From: Actinomadura livida
Lineage (GTDB): Bacteria > Actinomycetota > Actinomycetes > Streptosporangiales > Streptosporangiaceae
NCBI RefSeq assembly: GCF_014648675.1
Contig: NZ_BMRO01000015.1
Location: 92,084 to 156,083, forward strand
Length of the DNA stretch: 64,000 nucleotides
Direction of reading: 5' to 3'
Below, in pieces: positions 17,535 to 25,770 of this stretch. A program made the position numbers and the translations under genes. The notes under the pieces were generated by a model, which was not told where the DNA came from, ran no database searches, and worked only from the letters and a program-made list of their open reading frames with translations. Position 1 is the stretch's first letter, and every line of letters starts with the position of its first letter.

Positions 17535-18674
17535 TCACCCGGGGGTGATGCGGCGTCCCTCGGGGGTGATGCGGCGTCCTTCGTGCAGGATGTTGCGGGC
17601 GGCGTTGACGTCGCGGTCGTGCTCGGCCCCGCACTCGGTGCAGGTCCAGGCGCGGATGTGCAGGGGTTTGGGGCCGTCGCGGTGCCCGCAGTGCGAGCAC
17701 AGCTGCGAGGACGGGAACGCCCGGCCCACCCGCGCGAACCTGCGCCCGTACCTGGCCGGCTTGTACTCCAGCATCGCGGTGAACGCCGACCAGCCCGCGT
17801 CGTGCACCGACTTGGCCAGCCGGGTGCGCGCCAGTCCCTTCACGTTCAGCGTCTCCACGTAGACCGCTTGGTGATCGCGGACCAGCATGGTGGAGAGCTG
17901 ATGGTGGAACTCGCGGCGCGCATCGGCGACCTTCGCGTGCGCGCGGGTCACCTTCAGGCGGGCCTTGGCCCGGTTGGCCGATCCCTTCTGCTTGCGCGAC
18001 AGCGCCTGCTGCGCTTTGCGGAGCTTGTTTTCGGCGCGGCGCAGGAACCTGGGTGAGGTGATCTTGCGTCCGTCGGAGGTGACGGCGAAGTGCTCCAGCC
18101 CCAGGTCGATCCCCACCTCGGCCGTGGTGTCGGGCGGGTCCTGGACATCGCCGGTCTCCACGACGAACGATGCGAAGAACCGCCCGGCGGCGTCCCTGAC
18201 CAGCGTCACGGTGGACGGCGTGCACGGCAGCCGCCGCGACCACCGCACCGCGACGTCACCGATCTTGGGCAGTGCGAGTTTGCCGCCCGGCGTGATCTGC
18301 CAGCGGGCGTTGGCGGTGAACCGGATCGATTGGCGGGCGTCCTTGCGGGACTTGAACCGCGGCGCCCCCATCCGGGGGCGTTTCCCGGCCAGGCCGTCGA
18401 AGAAGTTGCGGTAGGCGGCCTCCAGGTCCCGCAGCGACTGCTGCAGCACCACCGCCGATACCTCGCCCAGCCACGCACGCTCCGGCGTCCGCTTCGCCGC
18501 CGTCATCGCCGCCGACAGCTCGGCCGCCTTCGGGTACGGCAGCCCCGCTGCGCGGGCGTCCTCCCGTGCCCGCAACGCGTCGTTGAACACCACCCGCGCG
18601 CACCCGAACGCCTGGGCCAGGGACTGGCGCTGCCCGGCGGTGGGGTAGACGCGGAACACATACCTCAACTGCAT
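17535..18674 (-). CDS. tnpB: TnpB RNA-guided nuclease (IS605 OrfB family)
   Basis: A 379-residue protein with all catalytic elements of an active TnpB. The N-terminal helix-turn-helix begins R-Y-V-F-R-V-Y-P-T-A-G-Q. The RuvC residues are D190 (G-I-D-L-G), E274 (Y-V-E-T-L) and D355 (H-D-R-D-V-N-A-A-R-N); the zinc ribbon is C326/C329 and C345/C348. TnpB cuts DNA next to a short motif under guidance of the element's own RNA, which keeps the element in place after excision. The C-terminal end is odd: G-R-R-I-T-P is repeated through a 21-bp tandem duplication. The ATG at 18674 gives the usual family length. Confidence 0.92.
   Translation of the reverse strand: MQLRYVFRVYPTAGQRQSLAQAFGCARVVFNDALRAREDARAAGLPYPKAAELSAAMTAAKRTPERAWLGEVSAVVLQQSLRDLEAAYRNFFDGLAGKRPRMGAPRFKSRKDARQSIRFTANARWQITPGGKLALPKIGDVAVRWSRRLPCTPSTVTLVRDAAGRFFASFVVETGDVQDPPDTTAEVGIDLGLEHFAVTSDGRKITSPRFLRRAENKLRKAQQALSRKQKGSANRAKARLKVTRAHAKVADARREFHHQLSTMLVRDHQAVYVETLNVKGLARTRLAKSVHDAGWSAFTAMLEYKPARYGRRFARVGRAFPSSQLCSHCGHRDGPKPLHIRAWTCTECGAEHDRDVNAARNILHEGRRITPEGRRITPG
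17538..17579 (-). repeat. Two tandem 21-bp units at the tnpB 3' end
   Basis: The unit GGACGCCGCATCACCCCCG plus two bases occurs twice in a row and encodes G-R-R-I-T-P twice just before the stop codon. It also falls in the region expected to form the 5' part of the omega-RNA. Confidence 0.7.
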
Positions 18675-18694
18675 TCGGTGACCATAACATTACC

Positions 18695-19050
18695 GTGTGT
18701 TCGAGTGTGGGGATCGCGCAGACCGGCCGACACAGGGGCCAGACGTTCCCGGTGGAACCGCCGCTCACCGCGTCCCGGGTGGCGCTGGCCGCGGGCGACC
18801 CCGCGCAGACGACGGTGTACTTCCGCAACGGCACCTTCGTCCCCGCCGGACGGCGCGACGAGCAGGCGGCGATCGACTTCGCCACCGCACGCCTCGCCGC
18901 CCCGCGCGACCTCCGGGACTTCCGTGCCACGCCGACCGACGGCGGCGGCCGGCTGGTCGCCTTCGACGACGTCACGGTCTGGCTGTCCCCGGACGAGATC
19001 AAGCACTCCGGCACCATCGACCTGGGCCGGCAGGCCGCCGCCAAGATCTC
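18695..19050 (+). other. Open reading segment of unknown origin inside the element
   Basis: Between tnpB and the tnpA remnant the plus strand is open in one frame for about 119 codons and reads like a folded protein: a T-T-V-Y-F-R-N-G-T-F-V-P-A-G segment, then A-I-D-F-A-T-A-R-L, and V-A-F-D-D-V-T-V-W-L-S-P-D-E-I-K. It shows none of the HUH motifs of a Y1 transposase, although a tnpA 5' end would be expected here. It may be a fragment of an unrelated gene that replaced it. I do not recognise the family. The frame runs on to 19264 but changes character where the tnpA remnant starts in another frame. Confidence 0.35.
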
Positions 19051-19179
19051 CCCGAACCGGCCCGCCACTACTGGCGGGCCAACAAGCCATGGTCGGGCTC
19101 CTACTTCGCCGGAACGGTCGGCGGCGCACCCATCAGCGTCCTGCGCCAATACATCGAGCACCAGAACCGCCCCGCTTGA
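19051..19179 (+). pseudogene. tnpA (Y1 transposase) C-terminal remnant
   Basis: Forty-two codons plus stop match the end of IS200/IS605 TnpA: A-R-H-Y-W-R-A-N-K-P-W-S-G-S-Y-F-A-G, then G-G-A-P-I-S-V-L-R-Q-Y-I-E-H-Q. The Tyr in R-Q-Y-I corresponds to the catalytic Tyr. The HUH part, about 95 residues, is missing, so this copy cannot make an active transposase. Its divergent orientation to tnpB matches the IS605 arrangement. Confidence 0.75.
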
Positions 19180-19290
19180 AACCGGTGAACACCTGATCGC
19201 CCGAGAAGCGATCCGGCCACCCTTGTCCCGCTCCGCAGGAGGGTCGGCTTCACCCCCGCCCTGAAGGACGGAGCACTACCGACGAAACAG

Positions 19291-19476
19291 GGAGCGTTCC
19301 GCGGTCCCGGGATCGACCGCGTCCGGCCGCGGAGTGCGGAAGAAGACGAACGACTTGCCGCCCACCTGGTAGACCGGTCTGTCCTCGGTGCCGGGGTAGA
19401 TGGTGACGTGCGGCATGGCCAGCGCGAGCTCGTGGACGTCCTCGACGCGCGCGGGCCGGCTCTCGCCATCGGCCAT
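19291..19476 (-). pseudogene. MmcQ/YjbR-family gene, 5' part (split by the mobile element)
   Basis: Sixty-two codons encode the N-terminal half of an MmcQ/YjbR-family protein: V-E-D-V-H-E-L-A-L-A-M-P-H-V, then P-V-Y-Q-V-G-G-K-S-F-V-F-F-R-T-P-R-P-D-A. This DNA-binding-like family is typically about 120-145 residues and cytoplasmic. The reading runs five more codons into the element before a stop. With the downstream half (17096-17335) the ancestral protein would be 141 residues. Confidence 0.85.
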
Positions 19477-19544
19477 GAATCCCAGCGTAATGCCGATCCG
19501 GTCGCCCGTCAGGGTTGTGGCCGGGCCCCGATACCGGGACGATC

Positions 19545-20753
19545 ATGTGCGTGCCGGGCGTCGAACCAGTGGAACTGACCGGGCGGTACGGGCCGCTGGC
19601 CGCGGCGGGGCCGGCGGGGCCGGTCTATGCCCTGACCTGGTCGTCGTCGGGATCCGCCCTGTGTGCGCTCGGCCTGGACGGCCGGGTGCGGTGGAGCCGT
19701 CCGCTGAACGCGACGCCGGGTCTTATGCGCGTCGCGCCGGACGGGGGAGTGTGGCTGGCCGACGAAGCGGCCCTCGCCGAAACGACGGCATCGGGTGCGC
19801 CGGGCCGGCAGATAGCCCTCTCCCACGCGCCCGATGAGCGGATCGGAGAGTTCGTCGTCCTGCCCGACGGGTTCGTGGTGGCGTGGCAGAGCAAGCCGTA
19901 TCGCATTGCGCGGGTGGAACGCGTCGACGGATCGGGGGTGAGGCGCTGGTCGGCCGAATTGCCCGACGCGCGCCTGTCCTACGAGGGCGTTGTCGAGATG
20001 AGCGCGGCGAACAACTGGAAGGCGACCCCCATGGCGCCGTGGCGCCCTCGGGAATTGTCCCCCGAGCGCCCTTCCGGCCTGCTCGTCTCGGCGGACCGGG
20101 TGCTCGCCACCTACCTCGACTGGTCCAGCGGCATCGGCATGGGTTTCTGCCTCGACCTGGCGACCGGCGAGCTGGTGTGGATCACGCCGCCGCACCCGAC
20201 GGGGGACCGGGCGATCGCCGGACCGGGCGCATTCCTGGTCGGCAGCCAGGGATACGGCGCGTTCTCCACACGGCTGTACGACCGGGACGGCGCGACGGTC
20301 GTGGAATGGCCCAGCCACGGCCGCCTCCTGGTCAGCAGCCGCGGCAGGATCCGCGTCGTGGAAATGGCGAACGACTCCTCGCCTCGGCGACTCCGGCGGC
20401 TGCATCGCGACGGCACCATGACCGACGGCCCGTTCATTCCGGGCTACTACACCGTCGGGCCGGCGCTGGGCGGCGACGGCAGGGCCGCGTTCTTCCGGAA
20501 CGGCGAACTCCAGATCGTCGACCCCGACCTGTCCGTCCACACCCTGTGGAAAGGAGAAGGGGAGGGCGTCGGCAGAATGCTGCTGCTGGAACAGGGCCGG
20601 CTGTTCTTCGTCCTCACCTCCGACTGGGCGAAGGGCGATGCCAGACTCGTGATCGCCGACACCGACCTGCCTCCGATGGACACCGGCGTATGGCCCTGCG
20701 GCGAGAGCAACCTGCAAGCCAACCCCGTCCGCCTGGGTGGCTTCTTCCAGTGA
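19545..20753 (+). CDS. Beta-propeller-like protein of unknown function
   Basis: A 402-residue protein without a signal peptide or membrane helix. It shows regularly spaced blade-like strands (S-A-L-C-A-L-G-L-D-G-R-V-R-W, L-M-R-V-A-P-D-G-G-V-W-L, R-L-Y-D-R-D-G-A-T-V-V-E-W, A-A-F-F-R-N-G-E-L-Q-I-V-D), as in WD40/PQQ-type propellers, but no family motif strong enough to name it. I preferred the ATG at 19545. Its stop codon overlaps the GTG of the following HAD-like gene by four bases, so the two are probably translated together and related in function. Confidence 0.65.
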   Translation: MCVPGVEPVELTGRYGPLAAAGPAGPVYALTWSSSGSALCALGLDGRVRWSRPLNATPGLMRVAPDGGVWLADEAALAETTASGAPGRQIALSHAPDERIGEFVVLPDGFVVAWQSKPYRIARVERVDGSGVRRWSAELPDARLSYEGVVEMSAANNWKATPMAPWRPRELSPERPSGLLVSADRVLATYLDWSSGIGMGFCLDLATGELVWITPPHPTGDRAIAGPGAFLVGSQGYGAFSTRLYDRDGATVVEWPSHGRLLVSSRGRIRVVEMANDSSPRRLRRLHRDGTMTDGPFIPGYYTVGPALGGDGRAAFFRNGELQIVDPDLSVHTLWKGEGEGVGRMLLLEQGRLFFVLTSDWAKGDARLVIADTDLPPMDTGVWPCGESNLQANPVRLGGFFQ

Positions 20754-21250
20754 TCCCCGGCGCCACCGACCGCCCCTTGATCTTCCTGGATGTCGACGGC
20801 CCGCTGATTCCGCTCAGCTCCAGACCGCCCGGGCACCGGACCTTTCGGGACGAGGAACTCAGCGGCTACGGCAATCCGCTGCTCCACCGGCTGGACCCGG
20901 ATGATGGGCAAAGGCTGCTGGCACTGAACTGCGAACTCGTCTGGGCGACAACGTGGATGGCGGACGCGAACGAGGTCATCTCGCCTCTGCTGGGCCTTCC
21001 GGAGTTGGCCGTAGTCGAATGGCCCGACACGGACGAGGACCCGCCGCATGGCCTGCACTGGAAGACGGAACCCATCACCGAATGGGCGGCCGGCCGCCCG
21101 TTCATCTGGCTGGACGACGAACTGACCGAAGCCGACCGGCAATGGGTGGCATCACACCATGGCTGCAGAGCACTACTGCACCGAGTCGACCCACACACCG
21201 GCCTCACCAAAGCGGACTACTCCCTGATCCGCCGCTGGCTCGCGGAGTAG
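20750..21250 (+). CDS. HAD-superfamily protein (HAD domain in Swiss Army Knife RNA repair type)
   Basis: A 166-residue protein that begins with the HAD nucleophile motif I-F-L-D-V-D-G-P-L (residues 10-18) and has W-A-T-T-W, a motif II-like Thr, followed by I-W-L-D-D-E as motif IV. The compact single domain and the D-V-D-G-P start resemble the small HAD_18 group. It should be a phosphatase or phosphotransferase with an Asp nucleophile. The GTG start overlaps the upstream stop (GTGA), which indicates translational coupling with the propeller protein. Confidence 0.8.
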   Translation: MIPGATDRPLIFLDVDGPLIPLSSRPPGHRTFRDEELSGYGNPLLHRLDPDDGQRLLALNCELVWATTWMADANEVISPLLGLPELAVVEWPDTDEDPPHGLHWKTEPITEWAAGRPFIWLDDELTEADRQWVASHHGCRALLHRVDPHTGLTKADYSLIRRWLAE

Positions 21251-21311
21251 CAGGGCCCGCGGGGAACATTCGTACAAGACCGGTGGCCGGGCGGCTGTGC
21301 ATAGTCCGGGT

Positions 21312-22109
21312 ATGAGTGAGCATTCGCATGGGATGCACGTGGTCTCGGACGGTCCGCCGGATGCGCCGCCGGTGTTGCTCATCCACGGTTCGGGGGCCTC
21401 GAACGGCTCCTGGGACCCGGTGGTGCCGGCGCTCACCGCGCACCACCGCGTCATCCGGGTCGACCTGCCGGGCTGCGGCCAGTCGCCGCCCCCGGAGTCC
21501 TACGACGTCCCCGACCAGGCGAGCAGGGTGGCGGCCCTCCTCGACGACCTCGGGCACCGCCGCGTCGCCGTCGCCGGGCACTCCAGCGGCGGCTACGTCG
21601 CGACCGCGCTCGCTGGGCAGCGGCCCGACCTGGTGGGACCGCTCGCGCTGATCAGCACCGGCCCGAGCATGGACGCGCTGCTTCCGCAGCCGCTGATCCT
21701 CCGGATCCTGCTGGGGCCGCCGGCCGGCCCGCTCCTCTGGCCCCTGCGGTCGGACGCGATGATCCGCAAGGGCATCCAGGCGACGGCCGCCCGGGCGGTG
21801 GACGTCCCGGACGGGCTGATCGCGGAGATGCGGGGCACCACGTACCGCGCGTTCAGGACGGTGTCGCGCAGGAACACCGCGTACATCACCGAGCAGGACG
21901 TGCCCGGGCGTCTCGCCGAGCTCGAAGTCCCCGTGCTGGTGCTCTTCGGCGCCGCCGACCCGCGCTGGAAACCGTCCTCGGCCCGCCAGTACGAGAAGGT
22001 GCCCGGGGCACGGATCGAGATGCTGCCCGGCGTCGGGCACATCCCCATGCTCGAAGCGCCCGAGATGACCGCCGGGCTCCTGCTGGACTTCACGGCCAAG
22101 AGTCCCTGA
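21312..22109 (+). CDS. Alpha/beta hydrolase
   Basis: A 265-residue cytoplasmic hydrolase. The oxyanion motif H-G-S-G-A-S is at about residue 25-30, the nucleophile elbow G-H-S-S-G-G at about 92-97, the acid in L-F-G-A-A-D, and the His in G-V-G-H-I-P. It resembles small-molecule esterases or haloperoxidase-like hydrolases. The ATG at 21312 was chosen over one five codons upstream because it gives a typical N-terminus. An AraC-family regulator gene follows 24 bp downstream on the same strand. Confidence 0.85.
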   Translation: MSEHSHGMHVVSDGPPDAPPVLLIHGSGASNGSWDPVVPALTAHHRVIRVDLPGCGQSPPPESYDVPDQASRVAALLDDLGHRRVAVAGHSSGGYVATALAGQRPDLVGPLALISTGPSMDALLPQPLILRILLGPPAGPLLWPLRSDAMIRKGIQATAARAVDVPDGLIAEMRGTTYRAFRTVSRRNTAYITEQDVPGRLAELEVPVLVLFGAADPRWKPSSARQYEKVPGARIEMLPGVGHIPMLEAPEMTAGLLLDFTAKSP

Positions 22110-22133
22110 ATCCCGGAAATCTAGACTGGGCAC

Positions 22134-22976
22134 GTGCTTCCGAACGGGACACCACCCGACTGGGACTGGGCCTGGGTGGACGTCGCCGTCCCGCGCCCCG
22201 CCCACCGGCTCCCCGGGATCAGCATGGCCGGATTCGGCGCGCGCGCCCCCGTCTCCGCGGAGATCGCCATGGTCGCGCACCCCGCCGTCACCTTGTTCAT
22301 CGATCTCAGCGAGGACGAGGGGTTCGGCTGCGCCACCGGTGGCCGGCGCGAGCGCGGCAGTGTCGCCGTCGGGCTCCTCCCGGGTGAGCTCCGGGCGGGC
22401 GGCCGGGCGGGCGAGTGCCTCCAGATCCGGCTGGAGCCGGTCGCGGCGGCCGCGGTGCTCGGCGCATCGGCCGAGCTCAGCGGCATGGCGGTGCCGCTTG
22501 CGGACGTCTGGGGCCGCGACGCCCGGCGCGCCGAGGACGAGCTGCGCGCCGCCGCGTCCTGGGACGACCGGTTCGCGCTCGCGGCGGCGCTGCTCCGCCG
22601 GAAGACGAGCGCCCGCCCGCCGGTCGACCCGGAGGTCGCCCACGCGTGGCGGCGGACGCTCGCCCGTCCGGGTCGCGTGCGGGTCGACGGCCTGGCGGAC
22701 GAGGTCGGCTGGAGCCGCAAGCGCCTGTGGTCGCGCTTCCGGTCCCAGCTCGGCATCACGCCGAAACGCGCCGCCCGGCTGGCGCGCTTCGACCGCGCCG
22801 CCCACCTGCTGGCGGCGGGCCACCCCGCGGCCGTCGCGGCCGTCCGGAGCGGCTACACCGACCAGTCGCACCTCCACCGCGAGGCAAAGGCCTTCACCGG
22901 CCTCACCCCTACGGCCGTGGCCGCCGCCCCCTGGCTGGCGATCGACGACGTCGCCTGGCCACGCCGAAACCGGTGA
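22134..22976 (+). CDS. AraC-family transcriptional regulator
   Basis: A 280-residue regulator. The N-terminal 150 residues are an unassigned ligand-sensing part. The C-terminal 100 residues are the AraC double helix-turn-helix, with L-A-D-E-V-G-W-S-R-K-R-L-W-S-R-F-R in the first HTH and a tail with A-V-R-S-G-Y-T-D-Q-S-H-L-H-R-E. The start is GTG. It is downstream of the alpha/beta hydrolase and convergent with the esterase/NmrA operon, and either is a plausible target. Confidence 0.9.
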   Translation: MLPNGTPPDWDWAWVDVAVPRPAHRLPGISMAGFGARAPVSAEIAMVAHPAVTLFIDLSEDEGFGCATGGRRERGSVAVGLLPGELRAGGRAGECLQIRLEPVAAAAVLGASAELSGMAVPLADVWGRDARRAEDELRAAASWDDRFALAAALLRRKTSARPPVDPEVAHAWRRTLARPGRVRVDGLADEVGWSRKRLWSRFRSQLGITPKRAARLARFDRAAHLLAAGHPAAVAAVRSGYTDQSHLHREAKAFTGLTPTAVAAAPWLAIDDVAWPRRNR

Positions 22977-23010
22977 CTGGCGGCGTGTTCTCGTTATGGC
23001 AGGCCGTGAG

Positions 23011-23754
23011 TCAACGACTCCTCAGCCACTCGTCGTACTCGATCTCGCCGAGGGTCGCGCCGTCCGCCGGGACGAGGTCCCGCTCGGTCATCTCGGCGCC
23101 GAAGTAGTGGGCGTGCGGGTCGGTGACGACCTCGCGCGGGTCGCCCATGGCGGCCAGCGCCTCGCGGAAGAACTCGTCCATCCGGTAGCGGCGTGGGCCG
23201 GCGATGTCGACCGGCCCGTTCAGCGGGGTCCCGGCGGCGGTCCCGCCGACCGTCCGGGCGACCTCCTCGCCCGCGATGGGCTGGAACTGCACCGGCGGCA
23301 TGTGGACCGTCCCGTCCTCCGCGGCCTGTTCGGCGATGGGACCGACGAACTCGAAGAACTGCGTCGCGTGCACGATGGAGTACGGGATTCCCGAATCCTC
23401 GATCAGCTTCTCCTGGGCGAGCTTCGCCCGGAAGTAGCCCACGTCCGGCCGCCGCTCGGTGCCCACCACCGAGAGCGCGACGTGGTGGCCGACCCCGGCC
23501 GCCTTCTCCGCGGCCAGCAGGTTGCCGGTGGACGTCTGGAAGAAGTCCAGCACCGCGGCGTCCTCGAAGGACGGGGAGTTCGACACGTCGATCACCGCGG
23601 CGGCGCCCGCCACGCACTCGGCGACCCCTTCCCCGGTGAGCGTGTTGACGCCGGTGCCGGGCGCGGCCGCCACCGCCTCATGGCCGTCCTCGCTCAGCTT
23701 CGCCACGACCTTGGACCCGATCAACCCGGTGCCGCCGACTACCACGATCTTCAT
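23011..23754 (-). CDS. NAD(P)H-binding NmrA/SDR-like protein
   Basis: A 247-residue atypical short-chain dehydrogenase. It begins with the dinucleotide fold M-K-I-V-V-V-G-G-T-G-L-I-G (G-G-T-G-x-I-G), and has a V-D-I-A-G-P-R-R-Y segment that is common in the C-terminal part of this group. It lacks an obvious Y-x-x-x-K active site, so it may sense the redox state or act as a reductase. Its ATG overlaps the stop of the alpha/beta hydrolase (ATGA), which makes it the last gene of a three-gene operon. Confidence 0.85.
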   Translation of the reverse strand: MKIVVVGGTGLIGSKVVAKLSEDGHEAVAAAPGTGVNTLTGEGVAECVAGAAAVIDVSNSPSFEDAAVLDFFQTSTGNLLAAEKAAGVGHHVALSVVGTERRPDVGYFRAKLAQEKLIEDSGIPYSIVHATQFFEFVGPIAEQAAEDGTVHMPPVQFQPIAGEEVARTVGGTAAGTPLNGPVDIAGPRRYRMDEFFREALAAMGDPREVVTDPHAHYFGAEMTERDLVPADGATLGEIEYDEWLRSR

Positions 23755-24503
23755 GACGCACCTCCTGTCCGCCGGGCCGCTTCGTCCGCCTGTCCGGCGG
23801 CTTCGAGGACGCAGGCGGCCACGGCGTCGGGCTGGGACGCCGCGACGGCGTGCGAGGCGCCCGCGATCTCCCGGGTGCCCCGCGAGGAGGCGCGCTCCGC
23901 CATGAACCGGTGGAGCTCGGCCGGGATGTTGCGGTCCAGCTCGCCGAAGACGAACCAGGACGGCAGGTCGCGCCAGGCGGCTCCGTCCGCGGCCACCTCG
24001 CCGGTCAGCGCCCGCTCGGTCACCGGGCGCTGGGTCGCCGCCATCAGGGCCGCCTCCTCGGCGGGAAGGTCGGCGCAGAACTGCTGGTGGTACTTGTCGT
24101 CGTCGATCCGGAACTCGTTGCCCCCGGACGAGACCGGATAGGTGACCAGGGTCCCGCCCAGGGTGCTCCCCTCGAACTTGCCGGAGAGCTGGAACGCGTC
24201 CTCCCCGGGCTCGGGGGCGAACCCCGCGACGTAGACGAGGGACCGCACGGCGGGGCTGCCGGCCGCCGCCCGGCTGATCACCAGACCGCCGTAGGAGTGG
24301 CCGACGAGGACGACGGGCCCGCCGATGCCGGCGATGACGTCGCGCACGTACGCGGCGTCGCCTTCCAGGTCGCGCAGCGGGTTGGCCGCGGCGACCGAGC
24401 GGAGGCCGCGGCCGGCCAGGCGCCGGATGACGCCGTTCCAGCTCGCCGACTCGGCGAAGGCTCCGTGGACGAGGACGACGACGGGCTGATCGTTGGTGCT
24501 CAT
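23751..24503 (-). CDS. Alpha/beta hydrolase (PGAP1/salicylate-esterase-like)
   Basis: A 250-residue hydrolase, starting M-S-T-N-D-Q-P-V-V-V-L-V-H-G-A-F-A. The His-Gly oxyanion site is at about 13-14, the nucleophile elbow G-H-S-Y-G-G-L at about 73-79, and the His in G-A-S-H-A-V-A-A-S-Q-P. This pattern matches the plant-esterase-like (methylesterase/hydroxynitrile lyase) group. The ATG at 24503 overlaps the stop of the upstream esterase gene by 4 bases. The three coupled genes (esterase, hydrolase, NmrA-like) probably handle one ester substrate. Confidence 0.87.
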   Translation of the reverse strand: MSTNDQPVVVLVHGAFAESASWNGVIRRLAGRGLRSVAAANPLRDLEGDAAYVRDVIAGIGGPVVLVGHSYGGLVISRAAAGSPAVRSLVYVAGFAPEPGEDAFQLSGKFEGSTLGGTLVTYPVSSGGNEFRIDDDKYHQQFCADLPAEEAALMAATQRPVTERALTGEVAADGAAWRDLPSWFVFGELDRNIPAELHRFMAERASSRGTREIAGASHAVAASQPDAVAACVLEAAGQADEAARRTGGAS

Positions 24504-25465
24504 GAGCCGGCCTTTCCGGTGTGCAGGGCGTTGTTGAGAGCCGCGACCGCCTGGTTCACGGCGGCCCGCGTGGCGCGGGTGCCGCTGAGCGGGTTGAGCA
24601 TCATGAAGTCGTGGAGCGTGCCGTTGTAGCGGACGCTGGTGGTCGGGACGCCCGCCTCGATGAGCTTGCGGGCGTACGCCTCGCCCTCGTCGCGGAGCAC
24701 GTCGTTCTCGTCGACGACCACGAACGCGGGCGGGAGCCCGGCCAGGTCGTCGAGGGTGGCGCGCAGCGGCGACGCGGTCGGCTCGGCGCGCTGGGCCTGG
24801 TCGGGGGCGTAGGCGTCCCAGAACCAGGCCATGGCCGCGGCCGTCAGGTGCGGGCCGGTGGCGAACTCGCGGTAGCTGCCGGTGTCCTGGGCGGCGTCGG
24901 TGACCGGGTAGTACAGCGACTGCTGGACGAACTGGACGTCGCCGCGCCGCTTGGCCATGAGGGTCAGGGCCGCGGCCATGTTCCCGCCGACCGAGTCGCC
25001 GGCGACCGCCATCCGGGAGACGTCCAGGTTCCGCTGCGCGCCGTCGGAGGCCAGGAACCGGGCGGCGGCGTAGCCCTGCTCGATCGCGACCGGGTAGCGG
25101 GCCTCCGGCGACCGGTCGTACTCCACGAAGGCGATCGCCGCGTGGGCCCCGGTGGCCAGTTCGCGCACCAGCCGGTCGTGGGTCCCGGCGTTGCCGAGGA
25201 TCCAGCCGCCGCCGTGCATGAACAGCACGACCGGCAGGACCTCGCCGGCCGTCCCGGCGGGCCTGACGATGCGGACGCGCACCTCGCCGGCCTCGACCGG
25301 CACGGTGAGCCACTCGTCGTCCACCTCGGGCTTGGCGACGGGGGCGGCCTGGAGGTCGTCCAGGACCTGGCGGGCGCCCTCCGGCCCCAGCTCGTACGGG
25401 AACGGCGGCTTGGCGGTGGCGTCGGCGAACTCCCGCGCCGCGGGTTCGAGAACATTGGCCTTCAC
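24500..25465 (-). CDS. HSL-family esterase (acetyl-esterase type)
   Basis: A 321-residue hormone-sensitive-lipase-type esterase. It has the H-G-G-G-W oxyanion motif, the nucleophile in G-D-S-V-G-G-N, D-E-N-D for the acid and a L-H-D-F His near the C-terminus. No signal peptide is present. I chose the GTG at 25465, with GGGG 8 nt upstream. It is the first gene of a three-gene, overlapping operon. A perfect palindrome about 133 bp upstream (25598-25616) could be its operator. Confidence 0.88.
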   Translation of the reverse strand: MKANVLEPAAREFADATAKPPFPYELGPEGARQVLDDLQAAPVAKPEVDDEWLTVPVEAGEVRVRIVRPAGTAGEVLPVVLFMHGGGWILGNAGTHDRLVRELATGAHAAIAFVEYDRSPEARYPVAIEQGYAAARFLASDGAQRNLDVSRMAVAGDSVGGNMAAALTLMAKRRGDVQFVQQSLYYPVTDAAQDTGSYREFATGPHLTAAAMAWFWDAYAPDQAQRAEPTASPLRATLDDLAGLPPAFVVVDENDVLRDEGEAYARKLIEAGVPTTSVRYNGTLHDFMMLNPLSGTRATRAAVNQAVAALNNALHTGKAGS

Positions 25466-25770
25466 GGTCACTTCCCCTTTCTCGATGATGGATGGGGATT
25501 CGTGTAGTCCGCTCTCCCTCCCCACGGACGTCCGGCGGCCAACCTGCGCTCATATGATCTCTTTGCCTTTAGGGGGAGGCATGGCATGACTGCCTGAGAC
25601 CTGTGGACCACAGGTCAGAGCGGTGATCGGAGGGTTCTTTAGCTGGTTCTCGCGGCACGCGCGTCCGGGCATGGCAAATTATCGGAACCGCTTCTTTGAA
25701 CGATCCCGACCCTGGATCTCCTGTTCTTTAGGCGGCGCTATCGCCGCGCTTCATCCGCAGCCCGGCGAGG
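25466..25770. promoter_or_regulatory. Intergenic region with a perfect 19-bp palindrome
   Basis: This 305-bp gap lies between the aldo/keto reductase stop and the esterase start, both on the minus strand. GACCTGTGG, A, CCACAGGTC at 25598-25616 is a perfect 9+1+9 palindrome. A weaker AGGCA/TGCCT pair flanks it at about 25577-25595. The palindrome is a likely operator for the esterase operon, or less likely a terminator for the reductase. I see no gene here. Confidence 0.55.

Larger units (their letters stand above)
17336..19290 (-). mobile_element. IS200/IS605-family element inserted in an MmcQ/YjbR gene
   Basis: The element contains an intact tnpB on the minus strand and a remnant of a divergently oriented tnpA. 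Both ends fold into hairpins on the tnpB strand: CTCCGTCC-TTCA-GGGCGGGG near the left end (19254-19273) and the hairpin at 17344-17365 near the right end. There is no target duplication, as expected for this family. The boundaries come from requiring the host gene to regain its frame and from the GTCAA right-end motif. The left boundary could shift by a few bases if the right one does too. The target just 5' of the element reads GCGGAACGCTCC. Confidence 0.75.
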
